From Metabacillus niabensis (GTDB lineage Bacteria > Bacillota > Bacilli > Bacillales > Bacillaceae): a stretch of DNA of 64,000 nucleotides. Position 1 is the first letter of the stretch, and every line of letters starts with the position of its first letter. Shown one piece after another: positions 36,517 to 44,952 of the stretch. The position numbers and the translations under genes are program-made. The notes beneath the pieces are model-generated. The model ran no database searches. It was not told the origin of the DNA and saw nothing but the letters and a program-made list of their open reading frames with translations. The DNA is taken from positions 1-64,000 of the forward strand of contig NZ_JAIVLH010000008.1 of assembly GCF_020524345.1 (NCBI RefSeq). Reading direction: 5' to 3'.

Positions 36517-37764
36517 ATGAGGCGTTTTTCAAAAGAAGAGAATAGTTGGATTTTCTATGATTGGGGCAGCTCTGCCTATTCTATTATTATTTCAACAGCT
36601 GTGTTTCCCATTTTTTATAAAAGCGCAGCGACAAATGCGGGGGTTAGCCCGGCAGATTCTACCGCTTATTTAGGATATACGATTGCCATTGCAACCTTTA
36701 TTTTAGCGATGCTTGGCCCGATTTTAGGGACAATCGCTGATTATCAGGGATATAAAAAACGATTCTTTTCTTTCTTTTTCTTACTAGGGATTGGGTTTAC
36801 CAGTATTCTTGCCTTTATTCCTGCGGAACAATGGGTACTTTTGTTAATTTGCTATACGCTCGCAACCATTGGTTTTTCAGGAACCAATATTTTTTATGAT
36901 GCATTTTTAGTAGATGTGACACCTGAATCCAGAATGAATCTTGTGTCTGCCCGCGGATATGGTTTGGGTTATATCGGAAGTACGATTCCATTTATCATAA
37001 GCATCGCCATTATCGTTTTATCACAAAATGGGATCCTGCCAATTTCAACTGTTATCGCAAGTAAGATCGCTTTTATAATCACAGCTGTTTGGTGGGGAAT
37101 TTTTACGTTTCCATTGCTTAAGCATGTTCAACAGCATCACTTTATAAAGCGGGAACGAAATCCAGTTATGAATAGCTTCAAAAGACTTTGGAACACCTTA
37201 ACTGAAATTCGAAAACATCGGGCACTATTTTTATTTCTTCTCGCTTATTTTTTCTATATTGATGGAGTCGGAACAATTATCACCATGTCCACTGCCTATG
37301 GAACTGATTTGGGAATCGGCTCAACAGACCTCCTTATTGTGCTCTTTGTTACACAAGTTGTAGCAGCTCCATTTTCTATTCTGTATGGAAGGCTTTCTGA
37401 AAAGTTTACAGGTAAAAAAATGTTGTTTGTTGGAATCTTCATTTACATGATCGTTTGTATTTACGCATATTTTCTTGAGACAACGTTGGATTTCTGGATC
37501 CTTGCCATGCTTGTCGCTACGTCACAAGGAGGCATTCAGGCTTTAAGTAGATCTTATTTTGCCAAACTTATTCCAAAAGAAAAAGCAAATGAGTTCTTCG
37601 GTTTTTATAATATTTTTGGAAAGTTTGCATCGATTATGGGACCTTTACTTGTAGCAATGACTGCACAATTAACCGGTAATTCCAGCTTGGGTGTTTTCAG
37701 TCTTGTTATCCTCTTTATTATCGGCTTTGTAATTCTTACAAAAGTTCCTGAACCTAAAGCATAA
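36517..37764 (+). CDS. MFS transporter, UMF1/Atg22-like
   Basis: This 415-residue membrane protein has about 12 hydrophobic helices. The N-terminal ENSWIFYDWGSSAYSIIISTAVFPIFYK and the segment TIGFSGTNIFYDAFLVDV are characteristic of the UMF1/Atg22-like branch of the major facilitator superfamily. GGIQALSRSYFAKLIP after segment 10 is another family hallmark. ATG 36517 is 8 nt after GGGAGG; the ATG at 36511 is too close. In yeast the relative exports amino acids from the vacuole. The bacterial substrate is unknown. Confidence 0.85.
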   Translation: MRRFSKEENSWIFYDWGSSAYSIIISTAVFPIFYKSAATNAGVSPADSTAYLGYTIAIATFILAMLGPILGTIADYQGYKKRFFSFFFLLGIGFTSILAFIPAEQWVLLLICYTLATIGFSGTNIFYDAFLVDVTPESRMNLVSARGYGLGYIGSTIPFIISIAIIVLSQNGILPISTVIASKIAFIITAVWWGIFTFPLLKHVQQHHFIKRERNPVMNSFKRLWNTLTEIRKHRALFLFLLAYFFYIDGVGTIITMSTAYGTDLGIGSTDLLIVLFVTQVVAAPFSILYGRLSEKFTGKKMLFVGIFIYMIVCIYAYFLETTLDFWILAMLVATSQGGIQALSRSYFAKLIPKEKANEFFGFYNIFGKFASIMGPLLVAMTAQLTGNSSLGVFSLVILFIIGFVILTKVPEPKA

Positions 37765-37851
37765 CATCACATCCTAGAAAACAACTCATGTATCTATCTT
37801 GCTAATTATGGAAACCCTTTGCCTATTGATATCATTTAAGGAGGCAATAGG

Positions 37852-38577
37852 ATGGAAGAGACGCTAAAGGATTTGTTGATTGTTCTTGGACGAATCATGA
37901 CAATCCTTCCTTTACTCTTGTTTACCACCATCTATATGGGAAAGCGAACAATTGGGGAATTACCTATTTTCGATTTTCTAATTATTCTTATCTTAGGAGC
38001 GGTTGTTGGTGCTGACATCGCTGACCCTGAGATTAAACATCTTCCAACTGCATTCACCATTGTAATGATTGGACTTCTTCAAAAACTCGTTACTCATTGG
38101 AAAATAAAAAACCGGAGATTCGGAAAACTCCTTACATTTGAGCCAACCCTTGTCATTAAAGATGGAAACTTCTTGGTTGATAATATGAAAAAAATAGGAT
38201 ATTCCATTGATAATATTCTTCATATGTTGAGAGAAAAAGATGTTTTTGATCCTGCAGAGGTTGATTTAGCGGTCATTGAGGCAAATGGTGCACTGAGTGT
38301 GTTGAAAAAGATCTCCAAGCAAACTGTAACCAAAGAGGATCTTACTATTCAACCAACTGGAAATACTATTTCCTTTCCTGTCATAATAGAAGGAAATGTA
38401 TATAAAGACTCTTTGAATTATTTAAACCTCGATGAAGATTGGCTTCGACGACAACTATCTCAGCATGGCATTATTGATTATCACCAAATCTTTTACGCAT
38501 CTGTCAATCAGAACCAGGCGTTACATATTTCTTTAGCAAAAGAACCACAAACTCCTCTTCCGCCTATTAGACATTAA
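37852..38577 (+). CDS. DUF421 membrane protein (YetF/YcaP-like)
   Basis: This 241-residue protein has three N-terminal membrane helices (about residues 5-80), then a soluble domain with the family signature in KLVTHWKIKNRRFGKLLTFEPTLVIKDG and VDLAVIEANGALSVLKK. YetF-like proteins are common in spore-formers, several per genome, and some are linked to sporulation or germination. No specific role can be read here. AAGGAGG lies 8 nt before the ATG. Confidence 0.85.
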   Translation: MEETLKDLLIVLGRIMTILPLLLFTTIYMGKRTIGELPIFDFLIILILGAVVGADIADPEIKHLPTAFTIVMIGLLQKLVTHWKIKNRRFGKLLTFEPTLVIKDGNFLVDNMKKIGYSIDNILHMLREKDVFDPAEVDLAVIEANGALSVLKKISKQTVTKEDLTIQPTGNTISFPVIIEGNVYKDSLNYLNLDEDWLRRQLSQHGIIDYHQIFYASVNQNQALHISLAKEPQTPLPPIRH

Positions 38578-38618
38578 AAGAGCTGGCCATCATTTTATGG
38601 CCAGCTCTTCCATTTTAT
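38578..38618. terminator. Terminator after the DUF421 gene
   Basis: AAGAGCTGGCCAT (38578-38590) pairs with ATGGCCAGCTCTT (38597-38609), a 13-bp perfect stem. T-rich sequence follows on the plus strand, and the reverse reading gives TTTTAATG. It can therefore also stop the bmr operon arriving on the minus strand. Confidence 0.85.
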
Positions 38619-38719
38619 ATTCCTGATCTCATATTACCTGTCTTACGTTTGTGAAGGATTTTCTTAACAATTGGGTAGATAATTGGTGCCCATTTTATGA
38701 GTTTTTTTACCATTTTCAT
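38615..38719 (-). CDS. 34-residue cationic hydrophobic peptide
   Basis: This frame has an AGGAGGT box 8 nt before the ATG, about as strong a ribosome binding site as any in the window. The peptide reads MKMVKKLIKWAPIIYPIVKK at its start and then about 14 residues rich in Lys, Arg and His with no acidic residue. It has one short amphipathic or membrane-associating segment and about nine basic residues. It lies 58 nt after bmrD on the same strand, so it may be the last gene of the bmr operon. I do not recognise a family. Confidence 0.6.
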   Translation of the reverse strand: MKMVKKLIKWAPIIYPIVKKILHKRKTGNMRSGI

Positions 38720-38777
38720 GAACAATTACCTCCTATTACTTGTACCCTTCCCTCTATTTAAGCAAATGAAACCTCTA

Positions 38778-40811
38778 TCATCCCGCATTTACCATTTCTT
38801 TGCCTAATTGCAATTGATGCATTTTATAGTATTTTCCTTTTTTCTCGAGCAATTCCTCATGATTTCCTCTTTCCACTATTTCACCATGATCCAATACGAG
38901 AATTTGATCGGCATTTCGAATGGTCGAAAGCCTATGGGCAATCACAAATGTTGTTCTACCTTCTTTTACAACATTTAAGGCCTTCTGAATAATTGCTTCA
39001 GTTTCTGTATCGATATTGGCCGTTGCCTCATCCAAAATTAAAATAGCCGGATCATAGGCAAGGGCACGTGCAAATGAGATAAGCTGTCTTTCACCTGCTG
39101 ATAAAGTACTTCCCTTTTCAAGCACAGGCTCCTCGAATTGCTTAGGAAGCTGTTTAATAAATCTTTCCGCCCCAACATTGCACAGTGCTTCTCTAATTGT
39201 TTCCTTCGAAATCTCAGGATTATCTAAGCTCACATTCGTTTCTATTGTTCCCGTGAATAGAAACGGATCTTGTAAAACAATTCCCATATGCTTCCTGAGC
39301 TGTTGTCGGGGTATTTCACTTGTGTCCATACCATCAATTGTAATCATCCCTCTATTAATATCATAATAACGAAATAACAGATTGATAATGGAGCTTTTCC
39401 CTGAACCTGTATGCCCGACTAATGCTACTGTTTCTCCTTTTTTGGCTGTAAAAGAGATATTCTTTAACACATCATTCTCACCATTGTAAGAAAAAGAAAC
39501 ATCTTTAAACTCGACATTTCCTTCAAAACGTGGAATTTGCTCTACATTGACTTCTTCTCCTTTTTCATCGAGCAATTCAAATACCCGCTCTGCAGCAACC
39601 CGCGCCTGCTCAAGCTGGGCAAGTTGATTAACGATATCTGTTACCGGCTGGAATAATCGGTTTAAATAGTCAACAAAAGCATAGAGAACACCAATAGAAA
39701 TCAATCCTGCAGCTGTGAGTGATTGCCCGCCAAAATACCAAATCAGTACAACAAAGGTAATGTTTCGCAGAACATTTACAAGGTTGTGTGATGTAAGGGC
39801 ATTTAGACTTAAAAGTTTATTTTGATAAGTAAAGTGCTCCTTATTTAATACTTCAAACTCATTGATTGTTTGCTTTTTTCTTCGAAAGGCACGAATGATT
39901 GTCATACCTTGAATCGATTCATTTACCATCCCATTAATATCACTAACTCTAGTACGAATTAAATGATTATATTTTGAAGCAAATTTTCGGTATAGGACAG
40001 TCCAAGCTATCAGAATCGGCAATAGAAGTAATGTGATCAAAGCAAGCTTTACATCCAGGAAAAATAAAGCAACAAAAATCCCCGTCATATAAATCCCACT
40101 TGTAAAGAAGCTTGCAAGAACTTTAACATATAATTCTCTTATTGCCTCTGTATCGTTTGTTACACGCGCTACTACCTTACCTGCCGGCAGGTTATCAAAA
40201 TATTGAATCGGCACCCGCTGGATGTGCTCAAAAACGTCCGTTCTCATTTTTTGAATAATACGATTTGCCGCCTTTTGAAGTAATAGTGTTTTTCCATATT
40301 GAAAGATGGCTGCGATGAACAACAACCCTACATAAAAGCTAAGCAACATTACAATTGGTCGAATCTCTGGTTGATAAAAGGCCAGAAGCTCTTGACCTGA
40401 TAGTTTATTCACCTTATAGCTTGCTTCTTGTGATCCATTTTTAATGGTTAACGTATCCCCGGATATTGAGCGTTCTCCATCAAAAGGCAGATGCTCTTCT
40501 GTCACATAAAATGAACGACCTACCTGCACAATTTGAAGCTCATTTCTTCCAACTGAACTGCTCTCTGATATATTCTCGTTTTTTTTGAATAATTGTTCTT
40601 TATAAACGACCGTTTGATCATCCTTTTCCTGGACTTCAACCCAGGGTTTTTCAATTCCCATCATATGATGATCAATCATTCTCTTTGCGATAAACGGTCC
40701 TGTTAGTTCTGCTCCGACAGCAAAGGTTAACATAGCAAGAGCAATCAAAATTGTTCGTTTATAGAGAAGCGCATAGCGGAAGAGTCGTTTCCCTGTTGAA
40801 TCTTTCTTCAT
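38778..40811 (-). CDS. bmrD: Multidrug ABC transporter half, BmrD-like
   Basis: This 677-residue exporter half has six membrane helices followed by one ABC domain. An insert of about 90 residues between the first two helices (about residues 45-135) is typical of YheH/BmrD. The ABC domain has Walker A GHTGSGKSSI, signature LSAGERQLIS and Walker B ILILDEATANID, so the catalytic Glu is present. The ATG directly follows the bmrC stop codon (TAAATG), with GGAGAGGTG upstream. With BmrC it should form an asymmetric heterodimeric drug pump. Confidence 0.9.
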   Translation of the reverse strand: MKKDSTGKRLFRYALLYKRTILIALAMLTFAVGAELTGPFIAKRMIDHHMMGIEKPWVEVQEKDDQTVVYKEQLFKKNENISESSSVGRNELQIVQVGRSFYVTEEHLPFDGERSISGDTLTIKNGSQEASYKVNKLSGQELLAFYQPEIRPIVMLLSFYVGLLFIAAIFQYGKTLLLQKAANRIIQKMRTDVFEHIQRVPIQYFDNLPAGKVVARVTNDTEAIRELYVKVLASFFTSGIYMTGIFVALFFLDVKLALITLLLLPILIAWTVLYRKFASKYNHLIRTRVSDINGMVNESIQGMTIIRAFRRKKQTINEFEVLNKEHFTYQNKLLSLNALTSHNLVNVLRNITFVVLIWYFGGQSLTAAGLISIGVLYAFVDYLNRLFQPVTDIVNQLAQLEQARVAAERVFELLDEKGEEVNVEQIPRFEGNVEFKDVSFSYNGENDVLKNISFTAKKGETVALVGHTGSGKSSIINLLFRYYDINRGMITIDGMDTSEIPRQQLRKHMGIVLQDPFLFTGTIETNVSLDNPEISKETIREALCNVGAERFIKQLPKQFEEPVLEKGSTLSAGERQLISFARALAYDPAILILDEATANIDTETEAIIQKALNVVKEGRTTFVIAHRLSTIRNADQILVLDHGEIVERGNHEELLEKKGKYYKMHQLQLGKEMVNAG

Positions 40812-42560
40812 TTAGCTCACCTCTCCATACGAATCAGCTTGTTGGCGGTCATGTTGCGTTTTATACCACTTGCCAAGCTGAATCAGCTGATCATGTGTTC
40901 CTTCTTCTACGATTTTTCCTTCATCCATTACAATAATCCAATCTGCATGCTGAACAGCAGATATACGATGAGCAGAAATAAAGGTTGTTTTCCCTTTCCG
41001 CTCATGTCGGATATTTTCGATAATTTTAGCTTCCGTTTTTCCATCAACGGCCGACATGGCATCATCCAATAGAAGAATTTCTGGATCCTTTATTAAAGCG
41101 CGGGCAATCGAAATTCTTTGCTTTTGCCCACCGGAAAGAGCCACGCCCTTTTCTCCGACTAATGTTTCCAACCCTTTTGGAAGAACAGACAGATCATTTT
41201 CAAAAGCTGCTGAGCGAAGTGCTTCCTCGATCTCTTCCTCTGTCACCTGTTCTTTTCCAAACTGTAAATTTTCACGAATTGTTCTGGAAAATAAGATTTG
41301 CTCTTGTGGAACATATCCAATCCAGGAATGAAGCGTGTCAAGTAAGATGGATTCAATCCGCTGACCTGAAATCAAAATTTCACCGGTACCTGTTGGATAC
41401 TCCCGTATCAGCTGCTTAAGCAAGGTTGTTTTACCTGAACCCGTTTTTCCAACAATGCCGATCGTTTGGCCTCTTTTCACCTTTAAGTTGATGTCTCGAA
41501 GGTTATCTGTTGATGACGTTGGATATTGAAATGTCACATGTGAAAAAACAATTTCCTCGGGAATATTTAGCTGAATAGGTTCATCCACATCCTTTACATC
41601 CTCTTCATAAGTAAGGATTTCATTCACCCGATCTAATGAAGCGTTTCCACGTTGGAGGATGTTAATCAGTTCTCCGACCGCGAACATTGGCCAAATCAGC
41701 ATTCCGAGGTATATATTAAAGCTTACAAGCTCTCCTAGTGTAATCATCTGATGAAAAACAAGATATGCACCATATCCCAATCCTATACAATAACTTAAAC
41801 CTACTAATATTTTTATCGTCGGTTCAAAAAGGGCATCAACTTTTGCGACTGCAATGTTTTTCTCATACACATCTTCAGTCATGTTCTTAAAACGCTGTTC
41901 ATCCGCCTTTTCCTGTACATATGCGCGAATAACCCGAACACCTGCTACAGATTCAAGCACATTGTCATTTAAGTCTCCAAAGGCATCCTGGGCAACCGTA
42001 AAGCGCTTGTGAATGAGCTTACCGAAATAGTTGATTGCTATTGCCATTAGCGGCAACGGAATAAGTGCAGCCAGTGTAAGCTGCCAGCTAATCGTAAACC
42101 CCATCACAAAGATAATAATGATCATAAAAATCGTTGAATCAACTAACGTGAGAATTCCAAACCCTGCTGTCAATGAAATCGCCTTTAGGTCATTTGTCGC
42201 TCTGGCCATTAAATCTCCAGTCCGATTTTTCTCATAAAAGCTTGGAGTCATTGAGAGCAAATGCCTCATGAACCGGTATCTCAGAATCCGTTCAATAAGG
42301 TGCGCTCCACCAAACAACTGGTACATCCATACATAGGTAATTCCATAACTAAGAATGATAAGAGCAATGAAGAAAAATAATAGCTCCCATAACCGCTCCC
42401 CTGTCATTTGACCAAACTGAATATCATCAATAGCAATTCCAATAATCTTTGGCGGAATTACATCTAATATACTAACAATAATTAATAACGAAACGGCAAC
42501 TGCATACCGTTTCCAATGTTCTTTAAAAAACCAGCCTAATTTCCCAAATACCGAAAACAT
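40812..42560 (-). CDS. bmrC: Multidrug ABC transporter half, BmrC-like
   Basis: This 582-residue half-transporter has six membrane helices and one ABC domain: Walker [12 protein letters not shown], signature LSGGQKQRIS and Walker B LLLDDAMSAVD. The catalytic Glu after Walker B is replaced by Asp, making this the degenerate nucleotide site seen in heterodimeric exporters. The start has GGGGAGGG upstream. The 5' leader (42561-42950) holds a leader peptide, alternative stems and a terminator, as known for bmrBCD in B. subtilis. Confidence 0.9.
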   Translation of the reverse strand: MFSVFGKLGWFFKEHWKRYAVAVSLLIIVSILDVIPPKIIGIAIDDIQFGQMTGERLWELLFFFIALIILSYGITYVWMYQLFGGAHLIERILRYRFMRHLLSMTPSFYEKNRTGDLMARATNDLKAISLTAGFGILTLVDSTIFMIIIIFVMGFTISWQLTLAALIPLPLMAIAINYFGKLIHKRFTVAQDAFGDLNDNVLESVAGVRVIRAYVQEKADEQRFKNMTEDVYEKNIAVAKVDALFEPTIKILVGLSYCIGLGYGAYLVFHQMITLGELVSFNIYLGMLIWPMFAVGELINILQRGNASLDRVNEILTYEEDVKDVDEPIQLNIPEEIVFSHVTFQYPTSSTDNLRDINLKVKRGQTIGIVGKTGSGKTTLLKQLIREYPTGTGEILISGQRIESILLDTLHSWIGYVPQEQILFSRTIRENLQFGKEQVTEEEIEEALRSAAFENDLSVLPKGLETLVGEKGVALSGGQKQRISIARALIKDPEILLLDDAMSAVDGKTEAKIIENIRHERKGKTTFISAHRISAVQHADWIIVMDEGKIVEEGTHDQLIQLGKWYKTQHDRQQADSYGEVS

Positions 42561-42599
42561 TTACAATCCCTCCCCTTAATTTGAATAATGTCAATCCGG

Positions 42600-42653
42600 T
42601 TAGCCACCCTTCATCCAATCTAAATCAATCCGATTAATCAAATGCTTCATCAT
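42600..42653 (-). CDS. 17-residue small ORF before bmrC
   Basis: The frame MMKHLIN...WMKGG runs from ATG 42653 to a TAA at 42600. An AAGGGAG box lies 8 nt before its start. It lies after the leader terminator, so it would be made only in read-through transcripts, and it ends 39 nt before the bmrC start. It could tune bmrC translation. Chance cannot be excluded at this length. Confidence 0.4.
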   Translation of the reverse strand: MMKHLINRIDLDWMKGG

Positions 42654-42727
42654 CTTAATAACTCCCTTCTTCACATGAAATAAATCTATATAAACGAGCT
42701 AAAAAGCCCGGATTTGGAAAATAAGAC

Positions 42728-42760
42728 ACAAAAAGGCATTATGCGAGTGTGCATAATGCC
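42728..42760 (-). terminator. Leader terminator of bmrCD
   Basis: On the minus strand GGCATTATGC pairs with GCATAATGCC, a perfect 10-bp stem with a 6-nt loop, followed by TTTTTGTG. It lies between the leader peptide and bmrC, so it should abort most transcription unless antitermination occurs. Confidence 0.85.
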
Positions 42761-42776
42761 TGATCAAACAATATAA

Positions 42777-42807
42777 AACGCACATCACGATGATTGTGAC
42801 CTGCGTT
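42777..42807 (-). promoter_or_regulatory. Alternative RNA stem in the bmr leader
   Basis: AACGCA pairs with TGCGTT and TCAC with GTGA in one hairpin. Its GGTCAC strand (42796-42801) can instead pair with GTGACC at 42860-42865, which is codons 17-18 of the leader peptide. A ribosome held on the leader frame would block the second pairing, so the two folds are a plausible switch. Confidence 0.55.
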
Positions 42808-42841
42808 AGGAATAAACGTTACCAAAAAAGTTTTTAAAAGA

Positions 42842-42913
42842 TTAACGTTGTTGTTGGCGGGTCACTTTACAATATGAAATTTTTAATGGTTTATTCATCA
42901 TTACATTTTCCAT
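42842..42913 (-). CDS. Leader peptide of the bmrCD operon, 23 residues (BmrB-like role)
   Basis: The frame begins MENVMMNKPLKISYC and ends in KVTRQQQR before TAA. GGAGGG is 6 nt upstream. It starts about 35 nt after the predicted transcription start and is followed by the alternative stems and terminator. In B. subtilis the peptide BmrB (YheJ) at this position stalls ribosomes under translation inhibitors and relieves termination. This one is shorter and assigned by position, not by sequence likeness. Confidence 0.65.
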   Translation of the reverse strand: MENVMMNKPLKISYCKVTRQQQR

Positions 42914-42954
42914 TTTGTAACCCTCCAATTCCGTTAAAAATATGATCTTGCTTC

Positions 42955-42984
42955 ATTGTATTATTTTCCCAATATTTCTGTCAA
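42955..42984 (-). promoter_or_regulatory. Promoter of the bmr operon
   Basis: On the minus strand TTGACA (42984-42979), 18-nt spacer, TACAAT (42960-42955). Transcription should begin near 42948, about 35 nt before the leader peptide. Confidence 0.8.
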
Positions 42985-43005
42985 TGCATTTTTTAAAAAT
43001 ATTTA

Positions 43006-43054
43006 CGTGAGGATGACTCCGTAATTTGCACCTATCTAAGTTTTATTCCTCACG
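43006..43054 (-). terminator. Stem-loop after parR
   Basis: CGTGAGGA pairs perfectly with TCCTCACG across a 33-nt loop, followed by TAAATATTTTTAAAAAA on the minus strand. It is a likely terminator for parMR, though the loop is unusually wide. Confidence 0.5.
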
Positions 43055-43058
43055 CTTT

Positions 43059-43655
43059 TTATTTATTCATTTTTGCTAAAAAGTCACCCAGAAGATCTTC
43101 CATATCTTCTGATTCCTCTTGAGTCTCTTCTATAGTAGAAGCAAGCTCTCTTTCTATTCTGTCAAAATCAAAGTCTACTATATCATCATCATCAAGATTT
43201 GGAATCTCTTCTTCTTCAGGTATTGCCGACTCTACGATTTCTACCTGTTCAAGGTCTTGATTTCCATCAATATCCACTTCCTGCAAGTACAATGCTTCAT
43301 CAATATCCAGCGCATTACTTGTTAATGAAGCCAAAATTGAAGTTGCCCTCACAGGGTCTGATAAGATTTGATAGACGATACTTCCAAGCAATGCTTCCGA
43401 GTGTGAATGTTTCAACCAATTCCGCTGATCTTTTGATAAATGCTTGGGCATTGGAAGACTAATCATTTCTCTATCCTTTGCTAAGGAGCTTCCAACTCCT
43501 TCTAGTACGAATTCTGCAATTTTACTTGAAAAGTTTCGTTTTTCAGTTTGTTTAAGCTTTTCCAACTGTTTTATAAGATGATCAGGTGTATCAGATGGAA
43601 GGCGAAATGTAATAGCTTGTCCCCTTTTTATTGTTGGTGCACCCTTTTTATTCAT
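43059..43655 (-). CDS. parR: ParR-like centromere-binding adaptor of a type II partition system
   Basis: This 198-residue protein lies 19 nt after parM. Residues about 12-55 fit a ribbon-helix-helix fold: strand QAITFRLPS, helix DHLIKQLEKLKQ and helix NFSSKIAEFVLEGV. The C-terminal third is strongly acidic (EEEEIPNLDDDDIVDFDFD...) and ends in a predicted helix DMEDLLGDFLAKMNK. In known ParR proteins the RHH part binds parC and the C-terminal tail touches the ParM filament end, so domain order fits. Assignment rests on fold guess, position and composition; sequence families were not searched. Confidence 0.7.
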   Translation of the reverse strand: MNKKGAPTIKRGQAITFRLPSDTPDHLIKQLEKLKQTEKRNFSSKIAEFVLEGVGSSLAKDREMISLPMPKHLSKDQRNWLKHSHSEALLGSIVYQILSDPVRATSILASLTSNALDIDEALYLQEVDIDGNQDLEQVEIVESAIPEEEEIPNLDDDDIVDFDFDRIERELASTIEETQEESEDMEDLLGDFLAKMNK

Positions 43656-43674
43656 GTAACCACCTTAATTTGTT

Positions 43675-44847
43675 TTAGACTGTTTGCTTTTCGTTTTTCT
43701 TTTGTGGTTCACTTGTTTTTCTGACAAAGTCAGATATTAATTTATAGTATGCGTTGGCCATCATCCAGATGCTTTCTTTTTCATCCTCAAAGAATTCAAT
43801 ATTGTAGCCATCTAAGCTATTATTTAACATCTTAATATATTCTTTTAAAACAATAGATCCTCCTCCAACGAAATAGCAAATTTCAGTTTGGGAGTTCTTT
43901 TGCCAAACATTTCGAAGATGACGGTATTGTTTCTTTGCCAGTTCAAGAAGAATGCGGTCTGTAATGTCATGGACATTTGTACGGCTTCCTTTAACCATAA
44001 TATGGTGTCTGTCATTTTTCCTTGTAATAATATCCACAACATCACGTCGGCTATCAAGCTCCACTCCGTGCTTTGTTCGAATTTCTTCTCTTATAGCTTC
44101 TAATGATTCTGAAACTCCTAAATTAAAACCTTGAGCTTTATCATCATCAACATTTCGATTCTTAATAACCGCAACATCTGTTGATAAACCACCAATATCC
44201 TGAATTAAAATCTGCTTATCAATTAAATCACGATTGATGATTTTTAAATCCTTGTCCATCACCAGATTAATATAGGCCGCAAACCCTTCAGGATATACTT
44301 TTACTTCATCAAACTTAATATTAACCTTTATACCCTGGTACTTTGGCGTTACTAGAAATTCCACCTGATGAACAGAGCCTAATAATTGTGAACGATAGCC
44401 TACATCTTTTCCTTCTTTCACTTCACGAAGTGGTAAACCTGTCCCAAGTGTGTAATTTGCATCAATGACATTATTTGTCTTTTTAAAAATATTGCTGTTT
44501 TCTTCACGCACAGCATCCAATGCTAATGAAGTAAAAAGCATGACAAGTGTTTGATCTTCTTCAGATTTGCTGCTGCCTGGATCCAGCTCACTTGGATTAT
44601 CACTTTTCGTTGCTAAGTTCCCTACACGATAAATTGCATTGTTCTCTTTAAGGGCAGGGGAGTGAACTCTAATATGAATACCATCTAAAGGGTTCTTTTC
44701 ATTTAATTCTTCTATACCTATGACAGGGCGATCTTCTGTGTCTCTCGCAATGACGTTAGGAATATATAATTCGTAATCTCCTTTTCCAAATAGAGCTTTC
44801 ACGCAATCATTACCAACATCAACAGCTGTTATTCTTGTTTTACTCAT
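43675..44847 (-). CDS. parM: ParM/StbA-family actin-like ATPase
   Basis: This 390-residue actin-fold protein shows all core motifs: phosphate-1 AVDVGNDCVKALFG (residues 8-21), phosphate-2 IQDIGGLSTDVAVIK (215-229) and adenosine motif FVGGGSIVLKEY (326-337). Such proteins polymerise with ATP or GTP and push ParR-bound DNA apart. The length exceeds E. coli R1 ParM (320) and is nearer to the divergent Bacillus plasmid actins. AGGAGAGGG precedes the ATG. Directly upstream lies an iteron array, giving the order parC-parM-parR. The flanking genes are chromosomal in type. Confidence 0.87.
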   Translation of the reverse strand: MSKTRITAVDVGNDCVKALFGKGDYELYIPNVIARDTEDRPVIGIEELNEKNPLDGIHIRVHSPALKENNAIYRVGNLATKSDNPSELDPGSSKSEEDQTLVMLFTSLALDAVREENSNIFKKTNNVIDANYTLGTGLPLREVKEGKDVGYRSQLLGSVHQVEFLVTPKYQGIKVNIKFDEVKVYPEGFAAYINLVMDKDLKIINRDLIDKQILIQDIGGLSTDVAVIKNRNVDDDKAQGFNLGVSESLEAIREEIRTKHGVELDSRRDVVDIITRKNDRHHIMVKGSRTNVHDITDRILLELAKKQYRHLRNVWQKNSQTEICYFVGGGSIVLKEYIKMLNNSLDGYNIEFFEDEKESIWMMANAYYKLISDFVRKTSEPQKKNEKQTV

Positions 44848-44952
44848 AAAACCATCCCTCTCCTAAAAAATGAATATTAATTCTATTAATTCAAGAGTAA
44901 AGGGAGGGGGTAAGAGCGTCAATCATACTTTCGATGTGTTCAATATGAATAC

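Noticed and set aside
43059-44847. Window as part of a plasmid because of parMR
   Set aside because: The other genes are typical chromosomal Bacillaceae loci, and no rep, mob or conjugation gene appears. It cannot be fully excluded without the rest of the contig.
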